NCBI RefSeq assembly: GCF_001446935.1
Contig: NZ_LKKK01000011.1
Location: 62,001-126,000 of the forward strand
Length of the DNA: 64,000 nucleotides
Reading direction: 5' to 3'
Source: Pseudomonas sp. TTU2014-080ASC
GTDB lineage: Bacteria > Pseudomonadota > Gammaproteobacteria > Pseudomonadales > Pseudomonadaceae
The position numbers were made by a program, and so were the translations under genes. The notes under the pieces are model-generated. The model saw nothing but the letters and a program-made list of their open reading frames with translations, was not told the origin of the DNA and searched no databases. Shown in pieces: positions 8,996-19,814 of the stretch; position 1 is the stretch's first letter, and the number at the start of each line of letters is the position of its first letter.

Positions 8996-9524
8996 TCTTC
9001 GTACCGGCAGCCCCTGCCATTTCGCCTTGTTTGACCTGCAGCCGTCGTTTCTGCTGGATTTGGATCAGCTCGGTACGCGTTATCGTGAGCTAGCGCGTCA
9101 AGTGCATCCCGATCGTTTCGCCGATGCTTCTGAGCGTGAGCAGCGCCTGGCGCTGGAGCGTTCGGCCAGCCTGAATGAAGCTTACCAAGTGCTGAAAAGT
9201 GCCCCTCAGCGTGCCCGCTATCTACTCGCCTTGAAAGGCGGTGAGTTGCCGCTGGAAGTAACGGTGCATGATCCGGACTTCCTGCTGCAGCAGATGCAGT
9301 GGCGCGAGGAGCTGGAAGACCTTCAGGAAAGTGCCGATATCGCCGGTGTCAGCCAGTTCAAGCGTCGGCTCAAGCAGGCGCAGGAAGCGCTCAATGAAAG
9401 TTTTGCGGCTTGCTGGGAAGATGCAGCGCAACGTGAAGAGGCCGAGCGCCTGATGCGTCGCATGCAGTTTCTGGACAAGCTTTCCCACGAGGTGCGCCAG
9501 CTGGAAGAGCGCCTCGACGATTAA
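8988..9524 (+). CDS. hscB: Fe-S assembly co-chaperone HscB
   Basis: 178-residue J-domain protein that delivers IscU to HscA and stimulates its ATPase. The HPD motif is at residues 40-42 in [11 protein letters not shown], followed by the C-terminal three-helix IscU-binding domain. I chose ATG 8988 ([15 protein letters not shown]), which overlaps the end of iscA by 8 bp (ATGTCTGA). A longer in-frame GTG start at 8958 would lie deep in iscA. Confidence 0.95.
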   Translation: MSDLRTGSPCHFALFDLQPSFLLDLDQLGTRYRELARQVHPDRFADASEREQRLALERSASLNEAYQVLKSAPQRARYLLALKGGELPLEVTVHDPDFLLQQMQWREELEDLQESADIAGVSQFKRRLKQAQEALNESFAACWEDAAQREEAERLMRRMQFLDKLSHEVRQLEERLDD

Positions 9525-9569
9525 TGCCCCCGCGCCACGCTGCGCCCCTGATTTAAGCACTGAATCAAC

Positions 9570-11435
9570 ATGGCCTTACTGCAGATCGCTGAGCCCGGAC
9601 AAAGCCCACAACCCCACCAGCGCAAGCTGGCGGTCGGGATTGATCTGGGTACTACCAATTCCCTTGTTGCCGCTGTCCGAAGCGGCCTGAGCGAACCGCT
9701 TGCTGATGCCGAGGGGCGGGTTATTCTGCCGTCCGCTGTGCGTTATCACGCCGATCGCATCGAAGTCGGGGCGAGCGCCAAGGCTGCGGCCTCCAGTGAT
9801 CCGCTCAATACTGTGTTGTCGGTCAAGCGTCTGGTCGGACGTGGGCTGGCGGACGTGAAACAGCTGGGCGAGCAGTTGCCTTACCGGTTTGTTGAAGGTG
9901 AGTCGCACATGCCCTTTATCGAAACCGTGCAGGGGCCGAAAAGCCCGGTGGAGGTTTCGGCGGAAATCTTAAAGTCGCTGCGCTTGCGCGGCGAAGCTGT
10001 GTTGGGCGGTGAGTTGGTGGGGGCGGTCATTACAGTGCCCGCCTATTTCGATGATGCTCAGCGTCAAGCCACTAAGGATGCTGCACGACTAGCGGGGCTG
10101 AATGTATTGCGCCTGCTCAATGAGCCGACTGCTGCTGCGGTGGCTTACGGTCTGGATCAGAAAGCCGAAGGGGTGGTGGCAATTTACGACCTTGGTGGCG
10201 GCACCTTTGATATCTCCATTCTGCGTCTGACTGGCGGTGTGTTTGAGGTTTTAGCTACTGGAGGCGATACCGCGCTGGGTGGTGATGACTTTGATCACTT
10301 AGTTGCGAGCTGGATCGTCGAGCAGGCTGGTCTGTCTACCGATTTAAGCCCTAGTGAGCAGCGTGCTTTGCTGGCTGTGGCTTGTGCTGCAAAAGAAGCG
10401 CTGACCGCCGCAAATAGTACCGACGTTGCTTATGCGGGTTGGAGCGGTGTGTTGACTCGCGAAGGTTTCGATCAACTGATCGATCCACTTGTTAGTCGCA
10501 GCCTGAAAGCCTGTCGCCGTGCCGTGCGAGATGCAGGTATAGATCTGGAAGACGTTAAAGCCGTGGTCATGGTCGGCGGTTCGACCCGTGTGCCACGTGT
10601 GCGCCAAGCGGTGGGCGAGCTGTTTGAGCGTGAGCCGCTGACCGATATCGATCCGGATCAGGTGGTAGCTGTCGGTGCTGCGATCCAGGCTGATGCTCTG
10701 GCTGGCAATCGCCGTGGTGAAGGCGAAGAATTGTTGCTTCTCGATGTGATCCCGCTGTCCCTTGGTCTTGAGACCATGGGGGGGCTGATGGAGAAGGTCA
10801 TTCCGCGCAACACCACTATTCCGGTAGCGCGAGCTCAGGATTTCACCACGTATAAAGATGGCCAAACCGCCATGATGATTCACGTCCTGCAAGGTGAGCG
10901 TGAGTTGATCAGTGACTGCCGCTCTCTGGCGCGTTTTGAACTGCGCGGCATTCCGCCGATGGTGGCGGGTGCAGCTAAAATCCGTGTGACCTTCCAGGTG
11001 GATGCGGATGGTCTGTTAAGTGTATCCGCGCGTGAGCTGACATCTGGCGTAGAGTCCAGTATTCAGGTTAAGCCGTCTTATGGTCTGACCGATGGTGAGA
11101 TTGCCCGCATGTTGCAGGACTCATTCAGTAATGCCGGAGAAGACAAGGCGGCGCGCGTACTGCGTGAGCAGCAGGTCGATGCCCAGCGCCTTTTGGAGGC
11201 AGTCGAGGCAGCATTGCTGGCTGACGGTGAGCGCTTGTTGAGTGAGGAGGAGCTTGTGGCGATCCACGCACAGGTGGAGGCGTTACGCGACCTGATGGGT
11301 GGTACTGATGGTCTGGCCATTGAGCAGCAGACCAAGCGACTGACTCAGGTTACCGATGCCTTTGCTGCGCGCCGTCTGGATGCCACCGTGAAGGCGGCCC
11401 TGGCTGGTCGTAATCTAAACGAGATAGAGGAATAA
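9570..11435 (+). CDS. hscA: Hsp70-type chaperone HscA
   Basis: 621-residue specialised Hsp70 that promotes Fe-S cluster release from IscU. The nucleotide-binding domain shows [12 protein letters not shown] (residues 23-34), [12 protein letters not shown] and [11 protein letters not shown]. The substrate-binding domain and helical lid follow. It contains the shorter lid typical of HscA rather than DnaK. It begins 45 bp after hscB and ends two bases before fdx. Confidence 0.97.
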   Translation: MALLQIAEPGQSPQPHQRKLAVGIDLGTTNSLVAAVRSGLSEPLADAEGRVILPSAVRYHADRIEVGASAKAAASSDPLNTVLSVKRLVGRGLADVKQLGEQLPYRFVEGESHMPFIETVQGPKSPVEVSAEILKSLRLRGEAVLGGELVGAVITVPAYFDDAQRQATKDAARLAGLNVLRLLNEPTAAAVAYGLDQKAEGVVAIYDLGGGTFDISILRLTGGVFEVLATGGDTALGGDDFDHLVASWIVEQAGLSTDLSPSEQRALLAVACAAKEALTAANSTDVAYAGWSGVLTREGFDQLIDPLVSRSLKACRRAVRDAGIDLEDVKAVVMVGGSTRVPRVRQAVGELFEREPLTDIDPDQVVAVGAAIQADALAGNRRGEGEELLLLDVIPLSLGLETMGGLMEKVIPRNTTIPVARAQDFTTYKDGQTAMMIHVLQGERELISDCRSLARFELRGIPPMVAGAAKIRVTFQVDADGLLSVSARELTSGVESSIQVKPSYGLTDGEIARMLQDSFSNAGEDKAARVLREQQVDAQRLLEAVEAALLADGERLLSEEELVAIHAQVEALRDLMGGTDGLAIEQQTKRLTQVTDAFAARRLDATVKAALAGRNLNEIEE

Positions 11436-11437
11436 GC

Positions 11438-11779
11438 ATGCCCCAGGTCATTTTTCTGCCTCACGCAGTGTTGTGTCCGGAAGGGCTGGTCGTTGAAGTT
11501 GAACCAGGTACTTCTATTCTTGAGGTGGCCCACGATAACCACATCGAGATTGAAAGTGCCTGTGGTGGTGTGTGTGCCTGCACCACCTGTCATTGCATCG
11601 TTCGCGAAGGTTTTGATTCGCTAAGCGAGCTGGATGAGCTGGAAGAAGACATGCTCGATAAGGCGTGGGGGCTTGAGGCTCAGTCCCGCCTGTCCTGTCA
11701 GGCGATTGTCGGGGACGAAGACCTGACCGTTGAGATTCCCAAGTATTCCCTCAATCACGCTGCTGAAGCGCCCCATTGA
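11438..11779 (+). CDS. fdx: ISC-type [2Fe-2S] ferredoxin
   Basis: 113-residue adrenodoxin-type ferredoxin supplying electrons to cluster assembly. Cluster ligands Cys42, Cys48, Cys51 and Cys87 lie in ESACGGVCACTTCHC and RLSCQAI; Cys46 and Cys53 are additional. ATG 11438 lies two bases after hscA with GAGGAATAAGC as ribosome-binding site. Confidence 0.97.
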   Translation: MPQVIFLPHAVLCPEGLVVEVEPGTSILEVAHDNHIEIESACGGVCACTTCHCIVREGFDSLSELDELEEDMLDKAWGLEAQSRLSCQAIVGDEDLTVEIPKYSLNHAAEAPH

Positions 11780-11793
11780 GTCGAGGAGTTGTA

Positions 11794-11994
11794 ATGAGTC
11801 TGAAGTGGGTTGATGTGCTGGAAATTGCCATTCAATTGGCTGACTCGAAACCGGACGTGGATCCGCGTTACGTCAATTTCGTCGATCTGCATAAGTGGGT
11901 GGTGGCTTTACCTGGGTTTGATGACGACCCTCAACGATCAGGTGAGAAGGTGCTAGAGGCGATTCAGGCAGCTTGGATCGAAGAAGCTGACTGA
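11794..11994 (+). CDS. iscX: Fe-S assembly protein IscX
   Basis: 66-residue acidic IscX/YfhJ protein, last gene of the isc operon. It binds IscS and iron and modulates cysteine desulfurase activity. Family features: start MSLKWVDVLEIAIQL, the DPRYVNFVDLHKWV segment and the FDDDPQ(R)SGEKVLEAIQ(A)AW end. ATG 11794 follows GAGGAG; an upstream in-frame GTG (11776) overlaps fdx and is less likely. Confidence 0.95.
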   Translation: MSLKWVDVLEIAIQLADSKPDVDPRYVNFVDLHKWVVALPGFDDDPQRSGEKVLEAIQAAWIEEAD

Positions 11995-12029
11995 AGGCTA
12001 TTAGGCCACCCACCTACGCTTTTGACCTG

Positions 12030-12060
12030 AACCCGCGTATAATTCGCGGGTTTAATTTTT
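12030..12060 (+). terminator. Rho-independent terminator of the isc operon
   Basis: AACCCGCG (12030-12037) / CGCGGGTT (12045-12052) stem followed by TAATTTTT. The 7-base loop is TATAATT, so the same bases contain a perfect -10-like hexamer 45 bp before ndk. No good -35 is found at the right distance, so termination is the main reading. Confidence 0.8.
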
Positions 12061-12087
12061 GCTAAATCACTGTTTTTGGAGTTTTCC

Positions 12088-12519
12088 ATGGCTGTTCAAC
12101 GTACTTTCTCCATCATCAAGCCGGATGCCGTTGCTAAAAACGTTATCGGTGAGATCACCAGCCGTTTCGAAAAAGCCGGCCTGCGTATCGTTGCTTCCAA
12201 AATGGTACAGCTGTCCGAGCGCGAAGCTGCTGGCTTCTACGCTGAGCACAGCGAGCGTGGCTTCTTCAAGGATCTGGTTGCATTCATGACTTCCGGTCCG
12301 GTTATCGTTCAGGTTCTGGAAGGCGAGAACGCAGTTCTGGCTAACCGCGAACTGATGGGCGCTACCAACCCGAAAGAAGCTGCCCCGGGCACCATCCGTG
12401 CTGATTTCGCCGTTTCCATCGACGAAAACGCTGTTCACGGTTCCGACTCCGAAGCTTCTGCTGCTCGCGAAATCGCTTACTTCTTCTCTGCAACTGAAGT
12501 TTGCGCACGCATTCGCTAA
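12088..12519 (+). CDS. ndk: Nucleoside-diphosphate kinase
   Basis: 143-residue enzyme that transfers the gamma-phosphate of ATP to nucleoside diphosphates. The active-site His117 sits in NAVHGSDS, and the N-terminal [11 protein letters not shown] motif is canonical. ATG 12088 has GGAG 7 bp upstream; an in-frame TTG at 12076 is rejected. It stands between the isc terminator and rlmN, 23 bp ahead of rlmN. Confidence 0.98.
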   Translation: MAVQRTFSIIKPDAVAKNVIGEITSRFEKAGLRIVASKMVQLSEREAAGFYAEHSERGFFKDLVAFMTSGPVIVQVLEGENAVLANRELMGATNPKEAAPGTIRADFAVSIDENAVHGSDSEASAAREIAYFFSATEVCARIR

Positions 12520-12542
12520 GCGAAATGGGTGAGGGTGAGGCC

Positions 12543-13691
12543 ATGACACAATCGACCGGTAAGACCAACCTGCTGGGTTTAACCCAGGAAGAGCTGGAGC
12601 AATTCTTCGAACAGATCGGGGAAAAGCGCTTCCGTGCCGGTCAGATCATGAAGTGGATTCACCATTTTGGCGTGGATGATTTTGATGCCATGACCAATAT
12701 CGGCAAAGCCTTGCGCGAAAAGCTCAAGGCTTCTGCCGAGATTCGCGGCCCGGAAGTGGTCAGTGAAGATATTTCTTCTGATGGCACGCGCAAGTGGGTT
12801 GTGCGGGTGGCATCGGGCAGCTGCGTGGAAACCGTGTACATCCCGCAAGGATCACGGGGCACTCTGTGTGTTTCATCCCAAGCAGGCTGTGCTCTGGACT
12901 GTAGCTTCTGCTCCACGGGCAAACAGGGCTTCAACAGTGATCTGACTGCCGCCGAGATCATCGGCCAGGTGTGGATCGCGAATAAGTCCTTCGGCACCAT
13001 CCCGGCTAAGATCGACCGCGCCATCACCAACGTGGTGATGATGGGGATGGGCGAGCCACTGCTGAACTTCGATAATGTCGTCGCCGCCATGAAAATCATG
13101 ATGGATGACCTCGGTTACGGCATTTCCAAGCGTAAAGTCACGCTGTCTACTTCGGGCGTTGTACCGATGATCGATAAGCTGGCTGAGGTGATCGACGTAT
13201 CTCTCGCTCTGTCGCTGCATGCGCCGAATGATGAGTTGCGTAACAAACTGGTACCGATCAATAAGAAGTATCCGCTGGAAATGTTGCTCGCGGCTTGCAA
13301 GCGCTATATCTCGCGTCTGGGTGAAAAGCGGGTGCTGACCATTGAGTATACCTTGCTCAAAGACGTTAACGATACGCCGCAGCATGCCGACGAAATGATC
13401 GCCTTGCTTAAAGACGTACCCTGCAAGATCAACCTGATTCCATTTAATCCGTTCCCTCATTCCGGTTACGAGCGGCCGAGCAATAATGCGATCCGCCGTT
13501 TTCAGGACTTGTTACACAAAGCAGGGCACAATGTCACAGTCCGTACCACACGCGGCGAAGATATTGATGCAGCATGTGGGCAACTGGTCGGGCAGGTCAT
13601 GGACCGTACCCGCCGTAGCGAGCGTTATATTGCTGTTCGTCAACTGAATAGCGAAACTGACGCCGCGAGTTCTGCTGCCAATCGAACCTGA
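12543..13691 (+). CDS. rlmN: Dual-specificity RNA (adenine-C2)-methyltransferase RlmN
   Basis: 382-residue radical-SAM enzyme that methylates A2503 of 23S rRNA and A37 of some tRNAs. The radical-SAM cluster cysteines are Cys116, Cys120 and Cys123 ([16 protein letters not shown]). A C-terminal cysteine in [10 protein letters not shown] corresponds to the methyl-carrying/resolving cysteine. ATG 12543 ([11 protein letters not shown]) follows GTGAGG; upstream in-frame starts lie inside ndk. Confidence 0.95.
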   Translation: MTQSTGKTNLLGLTQEELEQFFEQIGEKRFRAGQIMKWIHHFGVDDFDAMTNIGKALREKLKASAEIRGPEVVSEDISSDGTRKWVVRVASGSCVETVYIPQGSRGTLCVSSQAGCALDCSFCSTGKQGFNSDLTAAEIIGQVWIANKSFGTIPAKIDRAITNVVMMGMGEPLLNFDNVVAAMKIMMDDLGYGISKRKVTLSTSGVVPMIDKLAEVIDVSLALSLHAPNDELRNKLVPINKKYPLEMLLAACKRYISRLGEKRVLTIEYTLLKDVNDTPQHADEMIALLKDVPCKINLIPFNPFPHSGYERPSNNAIRRFQDLLHKAGHNVTVRTTRGEDIDAACGQLVGQVMDRTRRSERYIAVRQLNSETDAASSAANRT

Positions 13692-13702
13692 GGGAGTGCG
13701 CC

Positions 13703-14464
13703 ATGACTTTGCGACCTGCATTAATGCTGTTGGCCGCCAGTCTGTTGGCCGGTTGTGTCTCAACCGGTACAAATCTTGATCCGTTAAAAACCGACAAGGG
13801 TCGCCAGGAAGCCCGGGATGCTTTCATGCAGCTTGGCTTGGGTTATTTGCGCAATGGCGATACCGAGCGGGCAAAAGTGCCGCTCAAGCAAGCGCTGGAT
13901 CTAGATCCGTCCAGTGCCGATGTTCATGCAACATTGGGCTTTGTGTTCCAGACAGAAATGGAACCAGCACTGGCCGAGAGCCATTTCCGCAAGGCGATAT
14001 CGCTCAGTGGTGGTGAAGCCCGCATGCTTAATAATTATGGTGGTTTTCTATATGAGCAGAAGCGCTATAAAGAGGCGTTTGATGCTTATCTGAAAGCCTC
14101 CGAAGACACGCTGTACCCCGAGCGTTCGCGGGTGTTTGAAAATCTTGGTCTTACCGCGTTGCAGCTTAATCAGCGGGATCAAGCTAAGGTTTACTTCGAA
14201 CGGTCGTTGCGTCTCAATTCGCGCCAGCCACGGGCTTTGCTTGAAATGGCTCAACTGTCCTATCTGGATAAAGAGTATGTGCCTGCGCGAGGCTACTATC
14301 AGGGCTATGTCGCATTAGCTCCGCATAGTGCAGCCAGTCTTTTACTTGGAATTCGCCTGGCAAAGGTTTTTGAAGAGCGCGATGACGCCGCGAGTCTCGG
14401 TCTACAGTTAAAACGACTCTATCCGGCTACCCCGGAATATCAGCAATACCTGTCGGAGCAATAA
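13703..14464 (+). CDS. pilF: Type IV pilus biogenesis lipoprotein PilF/PilW (TPR)
   Basis: 253 residues. A lipoprotein signal has lipobox LLAGC with the acylated Cys18. Tetratricopeptide repeats follow, from about residue 37 (MQLGLGYLRNGDTERAKVPL, the next unit starting at ALDLDPSSADVHATLGF, and more). In Pseudomonas PilF is the pilotin for the PilQ secretin in the outer membrane. ATG 13703 follows GAGGGAGTGCGCC. The stop codon overlaps the rodZ ATG by one base, so the two are coupled; pilF-rodZ-ispG is the usual order. Confidence 0.93.
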   Translation: MTLRPALMLLAASLLAGCVSTGTNLDPLKTDKGRQEARDAFMQLGLGYLRNGDTERAKVPLKQALDLDPSSADVHATLGFVFQTEMEPALAESHFRKAISLSGGEARMLNNYGGFLYEQKRYKEAFDAYLKASEDTLYPERSRVFENLGLTALQLNQRDQAKVYFERSLRLNSRQPRALLEMAQLSYLDKEYVPARGYYQGYVALAPHSAASLLLGIRLAKVFEERDDAASLGLQLKRLYPATPEYQQYLSEQ

Positions 14465-15462
14465 TGAAAACGGCGCAACCAGAAACTGTGGCTGTTTCCC
14501 GGGTGAATCCTGGCGAGACCTTGCGCAAAGCGCGTGAGGCTCGGGGATGGGCGGTTGCTGAAGTCGCCGCTCAACTGAATTTGACTGTACAGCGCCTGAA
14601 TGAAATCGAGCAGGGCGCGTTTGAGAAAGTCCCGGGTCTGACATTCGCCCGTGGCTATGTGCGCACCTACGCCAAGCTGTTGGGACTTGATCAGGCTGAG
14701 CTCGTTCGCGAGTTTGATGCATTCACCGGATCCTCAGCTGTTGAGAGCAGTGTGCACAGCCTTGATCGCATTGAAGAGCCGCGCAACATTTCTCAGCGTG
14801 TGCTCAAGGTGGTCAGTGTTATTGCACTGGTTGGCCTGGGGGGGCTTAGTTTTTACTGGTGGCAAGATCAGGCTGAACGACGTGAGCAGAGCATGGCCAC
14901 AACCAGCTTGGAGCACGTCGAAGTAGAGGGAGCCGACGGCACGACTCAGATTCATCCGCTCGATGAACCGGAAGATCAGGCTGTCGAAGAGGCTCAACAA
15001 GAAGCTGAACAAGAGCAAGTGCTAGCCGATCCTGATGTCGAAGCGGGCAGTGAGACCAATACAGATGCCACTGACCCCGCGGTAGCTATAACAGCTCCAG
15101 AGGTGTCAGCTCCAGCAGCAGTATCGACAGTCGCTGAACAATCCAACAGTGTTCCCGCCGCCGCTCAGGCAACAGCTCCTGTGACCACTCCTGCACCTCC
15201 AGTACAACTGGCAGCAGGTGAGGCATTGATCGATCTGGCGTTTACCGCTGATTGCTGGATTCAGGTAAAAGATGCGACTGGCAAGATTCTCCATGCGTCC
15301 CTTAAGCGCAACGGTGAGAGCTTTCAGATCGCCGGTCAGGCACCGCTCGAGTTGCGCCTTGGCTATGCTCGCGGTGTCAGTGTTCGTTTGAATGGTGCAG
15401 AAGTGGATGTTGCGCCCTTTATCTCTGGTGAGACTGCACGTCTGAAATTGGGTGGGCAATAA
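14464..15462 (+). CDS. rodZ: Cytoskeletal cell-shape protein RodZ
   Basis: 332 residues. The N-terminal helix-turn-helix domain (about 18-90, [20 protein letters not shown]) binds MreB in the cytoplasm. One membrane segment is at about 112-132 ([20 protein letters not shown]). A long, low-complexity Glu/Gln/Ala/Pro periplasmic linker follows (about 140-245), then the C-terminal DUF4115 domain ([20 protein letters not shown]). RodZ links MreB filaments to the membrane and sets rod shape. The start overlaps the pilF stop by one base. Confidence 0.93.
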   Translation: MKTAQPETVAVSRVNPGETLRKAREARGWAVAEVAAQLNLTVQRLNEIEQGAFEKVPGLTFARGYVRTYAKLLGLDQAELVREFDAFTGSSAVESSVHSLDRIEEPRNISQRVLKVVSVIALVGLGGLSFYWWQDQAERREQSMATTSLEHVEVEGADGTTQIHPLDEPEDQAVEEAQQEAEQEQVLADPDVEAGSETNTDATDPAVAITAPEVSAPAAVSTVAEQSNSVPAAAQATAPVTTPAPPVQLAAGEALIDLAFTADCWIQVKDATGKILHASLKRNGESFQIAGQAPLELRLGYARGVSVRLNGAEVDVAPFISGETARLKLGGQ

Positions 15463-15463
15463 C

Positions 15464-16573
15464 ATGCACGGTGAGTCACCGATCAAGCGCCGCGTTTCGC
15501 GCAAAATCTGGGTGGGTTCAGTACCAGTAGGTGGTGATGCACCGATCTCGGTTCAGAGTATGACCAACAGCGACACGCATGATGTTGCTGCCACCGTCGC
15601 TCAGATCCGTCGTCTGGAAGCAGCAGGTGCCGACATCGTCCGGGTTTCTGTACCGGATATGGATGCTGCTGAGGCCTTTGGCCTGATCAAACAGCAGGTC
15701 AATGTGCCGCTGGTGGCCGATATTCACTTCGATTACCAGATTGCCCTGCGCGTGGCGGAATTGGGTGTGGATTGCCTGCGTATCAATCCGGGCAACATCG
15801 GTCGTGAGGACCGCGTACGCGCTGTGGTCGAGGCGGCTCGTGACAAAGGCATTCCGATTCGAATTGGGGTCAATGCCGGCTCGCTCGAAAAGGATTTGCA
15901 GAAGAAATACGGTGAGCCTACGCCGCAAGCGCTGGTTGAGTCAGCGTTGCGACATGTTGAACATCTGGATCGCCTGAACTTCCCGGACTTTAAGGTCAGC
16001 GTAAAGGCTTCTGACGTGTTTATGGCTGTTGAGGCTTATCGTCTGCTGGCCAAGCAAATTGAGCAGCCACTGCACTTGGGAATTACCGAGGCGGGCGGTC
16101 TGCGTTCCGGTACCGTTAAATCCGCTGTAGGTCTTGGTATGTTGCTGGCTGAAGGGATTGGCGACACGATCCGCATTTCGCTGGCTGCAGACCCGGTGGA
16201 AGAGGTTAAAGTCGGCTTCGATATTCTCAAGTCACTGCGCCTGCGTTCCCGTGGCATTAACTTCATTGCCTGCCCAAGCTGCTCGCGGCAGAACTTTGAT
16301 GTGGTTAAGACCATGAATGAGCTGGAGCAACGAGTTGAAGACCTGCTGGTGCCAATGGATGTGGCCGTCATTGGCTGCGTGGTGAACGGACCAGGTGAGG
16401 CCAAAGAGGCCCATATCGGCCTTACAGGCGGCCAGCCCAACCTGATTTACATTGATGGCAAACCGGCTCAAAAGCTGACCAACGAAAACCTGGTCGATGA
16501 GCTGGAAAAACTGATTCGTGAAAAAGCAGCGGCCAAAGCGGCTGCTGACGCTGCTGTTATTGCGCGCAGCTAA
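15464..16573 (+). CDS. ispG: (E)-4-hydroxy-3-methylbut-2-enyl-diphosphate synthase IspG
   Basis: 369-residue [4Fe-4S] enzyme of the MEP isoprenoid pathway, converting MEcPP to HMBPP. N-terminal TIM-barrel ([20 protein letters not shown]) and C-terminal cluster domain with ligands in ACPSCSRQ and [16 protein letters not shown] 15464 matches the family start; an in-frame GTG at 15452 overlaps rodZ. An alanine-rich C-terminal tail ([11 protein letters not shown]) looks dispensable. Its Fe-S requirement links it functionally to the isc genes upstream. Confidence 0.96.
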   Translation: MHGESPIKRRVSRKIWVGSVPVGGDAPISVQSMTNSDTHDVAATVAQIRRLEAAGADIVRVSVPDMDAAEAFGLIKQQVNVPLVADIHFDYQIALRVAELGVDCLRINPGNIGREDRVRAVVEAARDKGIPIRIGVNAGSLEKDLQKKYGEPTPQALVESALRHVEHLDRLNFPDFKVSVKASDVFMAVEAYRLLAKQIEQPLHLGITEAGGLRSGTVKSAVGLGMLLAEGIGDTIRISLAADPVEEVKVGFDILKSLRLRSRGINFIACPSCSRQNFDVVKTMNELEQRVEDLLVPMDVAVIGCVVNGPGEAKEAHIGLTGGQPNLIYIDGKPAQKLTNENLVDELEKLIREKAAAKAAADAAVIARS

Positions 16574-16592
16574 GACGCGTTAAGGAATTTAA

Positions 16593-17882
16593 GTGAGCAA
16601 GCCTTTGCAAGCCATTCGTGGCATGAACGATATCCTGCCTGATCAGACGCCACTGTGGCGCTATTTTGAGGGCACTGTGGCTGGTCTGCTGGATGGCTAT
16701 GGTTATCAGCAGATTCGCATGCCTATCGTCGAGTTCACTGAGCTATTCAAGCGCTCCATTGGTGAAGTGACCGATATTGTCGAAAAGGAAATGTATACCT
16801 TCGAGGATCGCAATGGCGATTCTCTGACCCTGCGCCCGGAAGGGACCGCAGCATGCGTGCGCGCGGTGCTGGAGCATGGCCTGGCCGGCGCTGGCCAACA
16901 GCAAAAATTGTGGTACATCGGCCCGATGTTCCGCCACGAGCGCCCTCAAAAGGGCCGTTATCGTCAGTTCCATCAGATCGGGGTCGAAGTATTCAATATC
17001 GACGGCCCGGATATTGATGCCGAGTTGATCCTGCTGACTTGGCGTCTGTGGGGTTTGTTGGGTATTCGCGACTCGGTCAAGCTGGAGCTGAACAGCTTGG
17101 GTACCAGCGCTGCCCGCGCGGTTTACCGTGACGCACTCGTCGAGTTTCTGACTGCCAATGCGGATCAGCTGGATGAAGACAGCCGTCGCCGTATGCTCAC
17201 CAATCCGCTGCGTGTACTGGACAGCAAGTCGGCGCAAACCCAGGCCATTCTGGTCAACGCACCGAAGCTGGCAGACTACCTGGATGAAGATTCCCGCAAC
17301 CATTTCGAAGGACTTAAAGCGCGCTTGGATGCAGCAGGTGTGCCTTATGTGGTCAACCCGAAACTGGTTCGTGGCTTGGATTACTACAGCAAAACCGTGT
17401 TTGAGTGGGTGACTGATCAGCTCGGCTCACAGGGCACTGTCTGTGCTGGTGGCCGCTACGATGGCCTGGTTGAGCAGATGGGCGGCAAGCCGACTACCGG
17501 TGTTGGTTTTGCAATGGGTATCGAACGATTGGTGCTCTTGCTCGAAACCTTGGGTAAAGTGCCGGCTGAAATCGCTCGCTCAGTTGATGTATATATGTGT
17601 GCCTTTGGTGAGCCTGCTGAACTCGCAGCGTTGGCTCTGAGCGAGAAGTTGCGTGACCAGTTGCCGGGGCTGCGTTTGCAGGTCAACGCCGGTGGTGGGA
17701 GTTTTAAAAGTCAGTTTAAGAAAGCCGACAAGAGCGCAGCGCTGTACGCACTGATCCTCGGTGAAGATGAACTGGCTCAGCAAGTAGTAGGTTGCAAGCC
17801 GCTACGTGGACAGGGCGAGCAACAAAATATTGCCTGGTCGGATTTGGCCGATCATCTGGCGGCTTGTGCCAAACAGGTCTGA
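16593..17882 (+). CDS. hisS: Histidyl-tRNA synthetase
   Basis: 429-residue class II synthetase. Motif 2 ([19 protein letters not shown]), the histidine-specific [15 protein letters not shown] and motif 3 (FAMGIERL) are present, with the C-terminal anticodon-binding domain after about residue 325. The start is GTG 16593, with TAAGGA 7 bp upstream. It is followed 38 bp later by the YfgM-like gene, the standard hisS-yfgM-bamB-der series. Confidence 0.97.
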   Translation: MSKPLQAIRGMNDILPDQTPLWRYFEGTVAGLLDGYGYQQIRMPIVEFTELFKRSIGEVTDIVEKEMYTFEDRNGDSLTLRPEGTAACVRAVLEHGLAGAGQQQKLWYIGPMFRHERPQKGRYRQFHQIGVEVFNIDGPDIDAELILLTWRLWGLLGIRDSVKLELNSLGTSAARAVYRDALVEFLTANADQLDEDSRRRMLTNPLRVLDSKSAQTQAILVNAPKLADYLDEDSRNHFEGLKARLDAAGVPYVVNPKLVRGLDYYSKTVFEWVTDQLGSQGTVCAGGRYDGLVEQMGGKPTTGVGFAMGIERLVLLLETLGKVPAEIARSVDVYMCAFGEPAELAALALSEKLRDQLPGLRLQVNAGGGSFKSQFKKADKSAALYALILGEDELAQQVVGCKPLRGQGEQQNIAWSDLADHLAACAKQV

Positions 17883-17920
17883 GCACCTGCTATAGAGATA
17901 CAGCGAATAGGAGTGTTGGG

Positions 17921-18565
17921 GTGGTTTCGCGTACTGACGATGAAGAGTTGGCGGTAATCAAGGATTGGTGGCAGCGTAACGGCAAGCCATTGCTGACAGG
18001 TGTGATCATTGCACTGGCGGCAGTACTTGGCTGGAACGCTTGGCAGTCATACCAGGCCAATCATGCTTATGGAGCCTCAGCACTCTATCAGCAACTGCTG
18101 GAAGCTGCGCTTGACCCTAGTGGCAAGCCAGACGCCGGTAAAGTTGCAGAACTGGCCAATACCCTGAAGAAGGATTACGCCGGTACAGCTTATGCCCAGT
18201 ACGGCAGCCTGTTCGTAGCCAAGGTTGCTGTTGATGCAGGAAAGCTGGATGACGCAGCGACTGAGTTGAAGACAATTGTCGATAAGCCAGCTGACAAGAG
18301 TCTGGGCGAGATGGCGCGTCAGCGCCTTGCTCGTGTACTGGCCGCGCAGGAGAAGGCCGAAGATGGCCTGAAGCTGTTAGATGGTGAGGCCATCTCGGCG
18401 TTTGTGGCCAGCCGTGAAGAGCTGAAAGGTGACCTGTTAGTGCAACTGGGCCGTGCTGACGAAGCCCGCGCTGCGTATGAAAAAGCCAAGGCTGCACTGG
18501 CTGATGATGCAGCTGTGGGTGGTCTGCAAATGAAGCTAGACGACCTGGCCAAAGGGGATGCATAA
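17921..18565 (+). CDS. yfgM: YfgM-like ancillary Sec/chaperone protein (TPR, membrane-anchored)
   Basis: 214 residues. A short cytoplasmic N-terminus (SRTDDEELAVIKDWWQRNG) leads into one membrane segment (about 22-40, PLLTGVIIALAAVLGWNAW) and a periplasmic TPR-like domain (the DUF2133/YfgM family). In E. coli YfgM associates with SecYEG and PpiD and assists periplasmic protein folding. Start GTG 17921 with AGGAG 7-8 bp upstream; the longer in-frame extension would overlap hisS. The stop codon lies just before or within the next gene's start region, indicating coupling to bamB. Confidence 0.88.
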   Translation: MVSRTDDEELAVIKDWWQRNGKPLLTGVIIALAAVLGWNAWQSYQANHAYGASALYQQLLEAALDPSGKPDAGKVAELANTLKKDYAGTAYAQYGSLFVAKVAVDAGKLDDAATELKTIVDKPADKSLGEMARQRLARVLAAQEKAEDGLKLLDGEAISAFVASREELKGDLLVQLGRADEARAAYEKAKAALADDAAVGGLQMKLDDLAKGDA

Positions 18566-18569
18566 CGTG

Positions 18570-19712
18570 ATGCGTTGGAAGAATGCCGCACTGCTGGCCC
18601 TGGCCGTAATGGCTGTGGGTTGCAGCAGCAATAGCAATAAGGAGCTGCCCCCAGCCGAGCTGCCTAAATTCACCGAAGAAGTGCGTCTGGATAAAGTCTG
18701 GAGCCGCTCGATTGGTGAAGGCCAGGGCGAAACGTTCAACATGCTGGTTCCGGCCATCGATGGCGAGCAGATTTATGCTGCTGACGTAGAAGGCCTGGTT
18801 GTGGCAATGAACCGCACCACCGGTAAGGTGCTGTGGAAGCAAGATTTGGAGCTGCCTGTATCTGGTGCTGTAGGTGCAGGGTATGGTCTGGTCGTGGTCG
18901 GTACCCTCAAGGGTGAGATCATCGCGCTGGACAGTGCAACCGGTGAGGAAAAGTGGCGTTCTCGTGTAACGAGCGAGGTTCTCGCTGCTCCAGCGCTTAA
19001 TGGTGATGTTGTTCTGGTTCAGACTCAGGATGACCGCCTTATTGCGCTCGATATGTATACCGGCAATCAGCGCTGGATTTTTGAGAACACTCCGGCTGTG
19101 TTGACGTTGCGCGGCACTGGCAGTCCAGTTCTGACTAACCGTCTGGCGATTGCCGGCCTCTCAACCGGTAAGGTTATCGCTCTGGATGCTGAGCGTGGCG
19201 TTCCGGTTTGGGAGCAGCGTGTTGCTATCCCGCAAGGCCGCTCCGAGCTTGAGCGTGTTGTGGATATCGACGGCGGTCTTCTGCTGTCTGCCGGTACTCT
19301 GTATGCCGTCAGCTATCAGGGCCGCGTAGCGGCGCTGGACTTCGAAAGCGGTCAGATTCTCTGGCAGCGTGAGGCTTCCAGCTCGGTGGGTGTCGCTCAG
19401 GGTTATGGCAGCGTTTACGTAAGCCTGGCCAACGGCACTGTAGAAGGCATTGATGAACGCTCTGCGTCTGCTCTGTGGAGCAACGATGCGTTGGCCCGTC
19501 GTCAGCTGTCTGCCCCGGAAGTATTTTCCAGTTATGTAGCGTTCGGTGATCTGGAAGGCTATCTGCATTTGGTCAGTCAGGTAGATGGCCGCTTTGTGGG
19601 GCGTACCCGGATCGACAGCGATGGCCTGCGTGCCCGCCCGCTGGTAGTGGGTGACATGCTGTATGCCTTTAGTAACAGCGGCAAACTGGTGGCGTTGACC
19701 ATCAAGCATTAA
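18570..19712 (+). CDS. bamB: Outer membrane assembly lipoprotein BamB
   Basis: 380 residues. A lipoprotein signal ends MAVGC with acylated Cys18, followed by an eight-bladed beta-propeller built from PQQ-like repeats (for example GKVLWKQDLELPVSGAVGAG, GEEKWRSRVTSEVLAAPAL, GNQRWIFENT). BamB is a non-essential subunit of the BAM complex. ATG 18570 or GTG 18567 are both possible: AAAGGGGA lies 8-11 bp upstream. The in-frame ATG at 18558 overlaps yfgM and lacks a ribosome-binding site. Confidence 0.94.
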   Translation: MRWKNAALLALAVMAVGCSSNSNKELPPAELPKFTEEVRLDKVWSRSIGEGQGETFNMLVPAIDGEQIYAADVEGLVVAMNRTTGKVLWKQDLELPVSGAVGAGYGLVVVGTLKGEIIALDSATGEEKWRSRVTSEVLAAPALNGDVVLVQTQDDRLIALDMYTGNQRWIFENTPAVLTLRGTGSPVLTNRLAIAGLSTGKVIALDAERGVPVWEQRVAIPQGRSELERVVDIDGGLLLSAGTLYAVSYQGRVAALDFESGQILWQREASSSVGVAQGYGSVYVSLANGTVEGIDERSASALWSNDALARRQLSAPEVFSSYVAFGDLEGYLHLVSQVDGRFVGRTRIDSDGLRARPLVVGDMLYAFSNSGKLVALTIKH

Positions 19713-19721
19713 TTCGCTGAA

Positions 19722-19785
19722 GCCCGTTGAGGGTACTTCAACGGGCGTTGAGTCATGGCCGCTGCCGCAAGCAGCGGCTTTTGTA
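19722..19785 (+). terminator. Tandem hairpins after bamB
   Basis: First stem GCCCGTTGA (19722-19730) / TCAACGGGC (19738-19746), without a T-run. Second stem GCCGCTGC (19758-19765) / GCAGCGGC (19771-19778), followed by TTTTGTATTTT. The second is a standard terminator; the first may back it up. Confidence 0.75.
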
Positions 19786-19814
19786 TTTTCTGAAATAACG
19801 AAGTGGAGAGCCTG

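Noticed and set aside
12022..12043. TTGACC ... TATAAT as an ndk promoter
   Set aside because: The spacing is only 10 bp, and the TATAAT is the loop of a clear terminator.
18558..18569. ATG 18558 as the bamB start
   Set aside because: It lies inside the end of the yfgM-like gene, lacks a spaced ribosome-binding site and would lengthen the lipoprotein signal with residues not seen in homologues.
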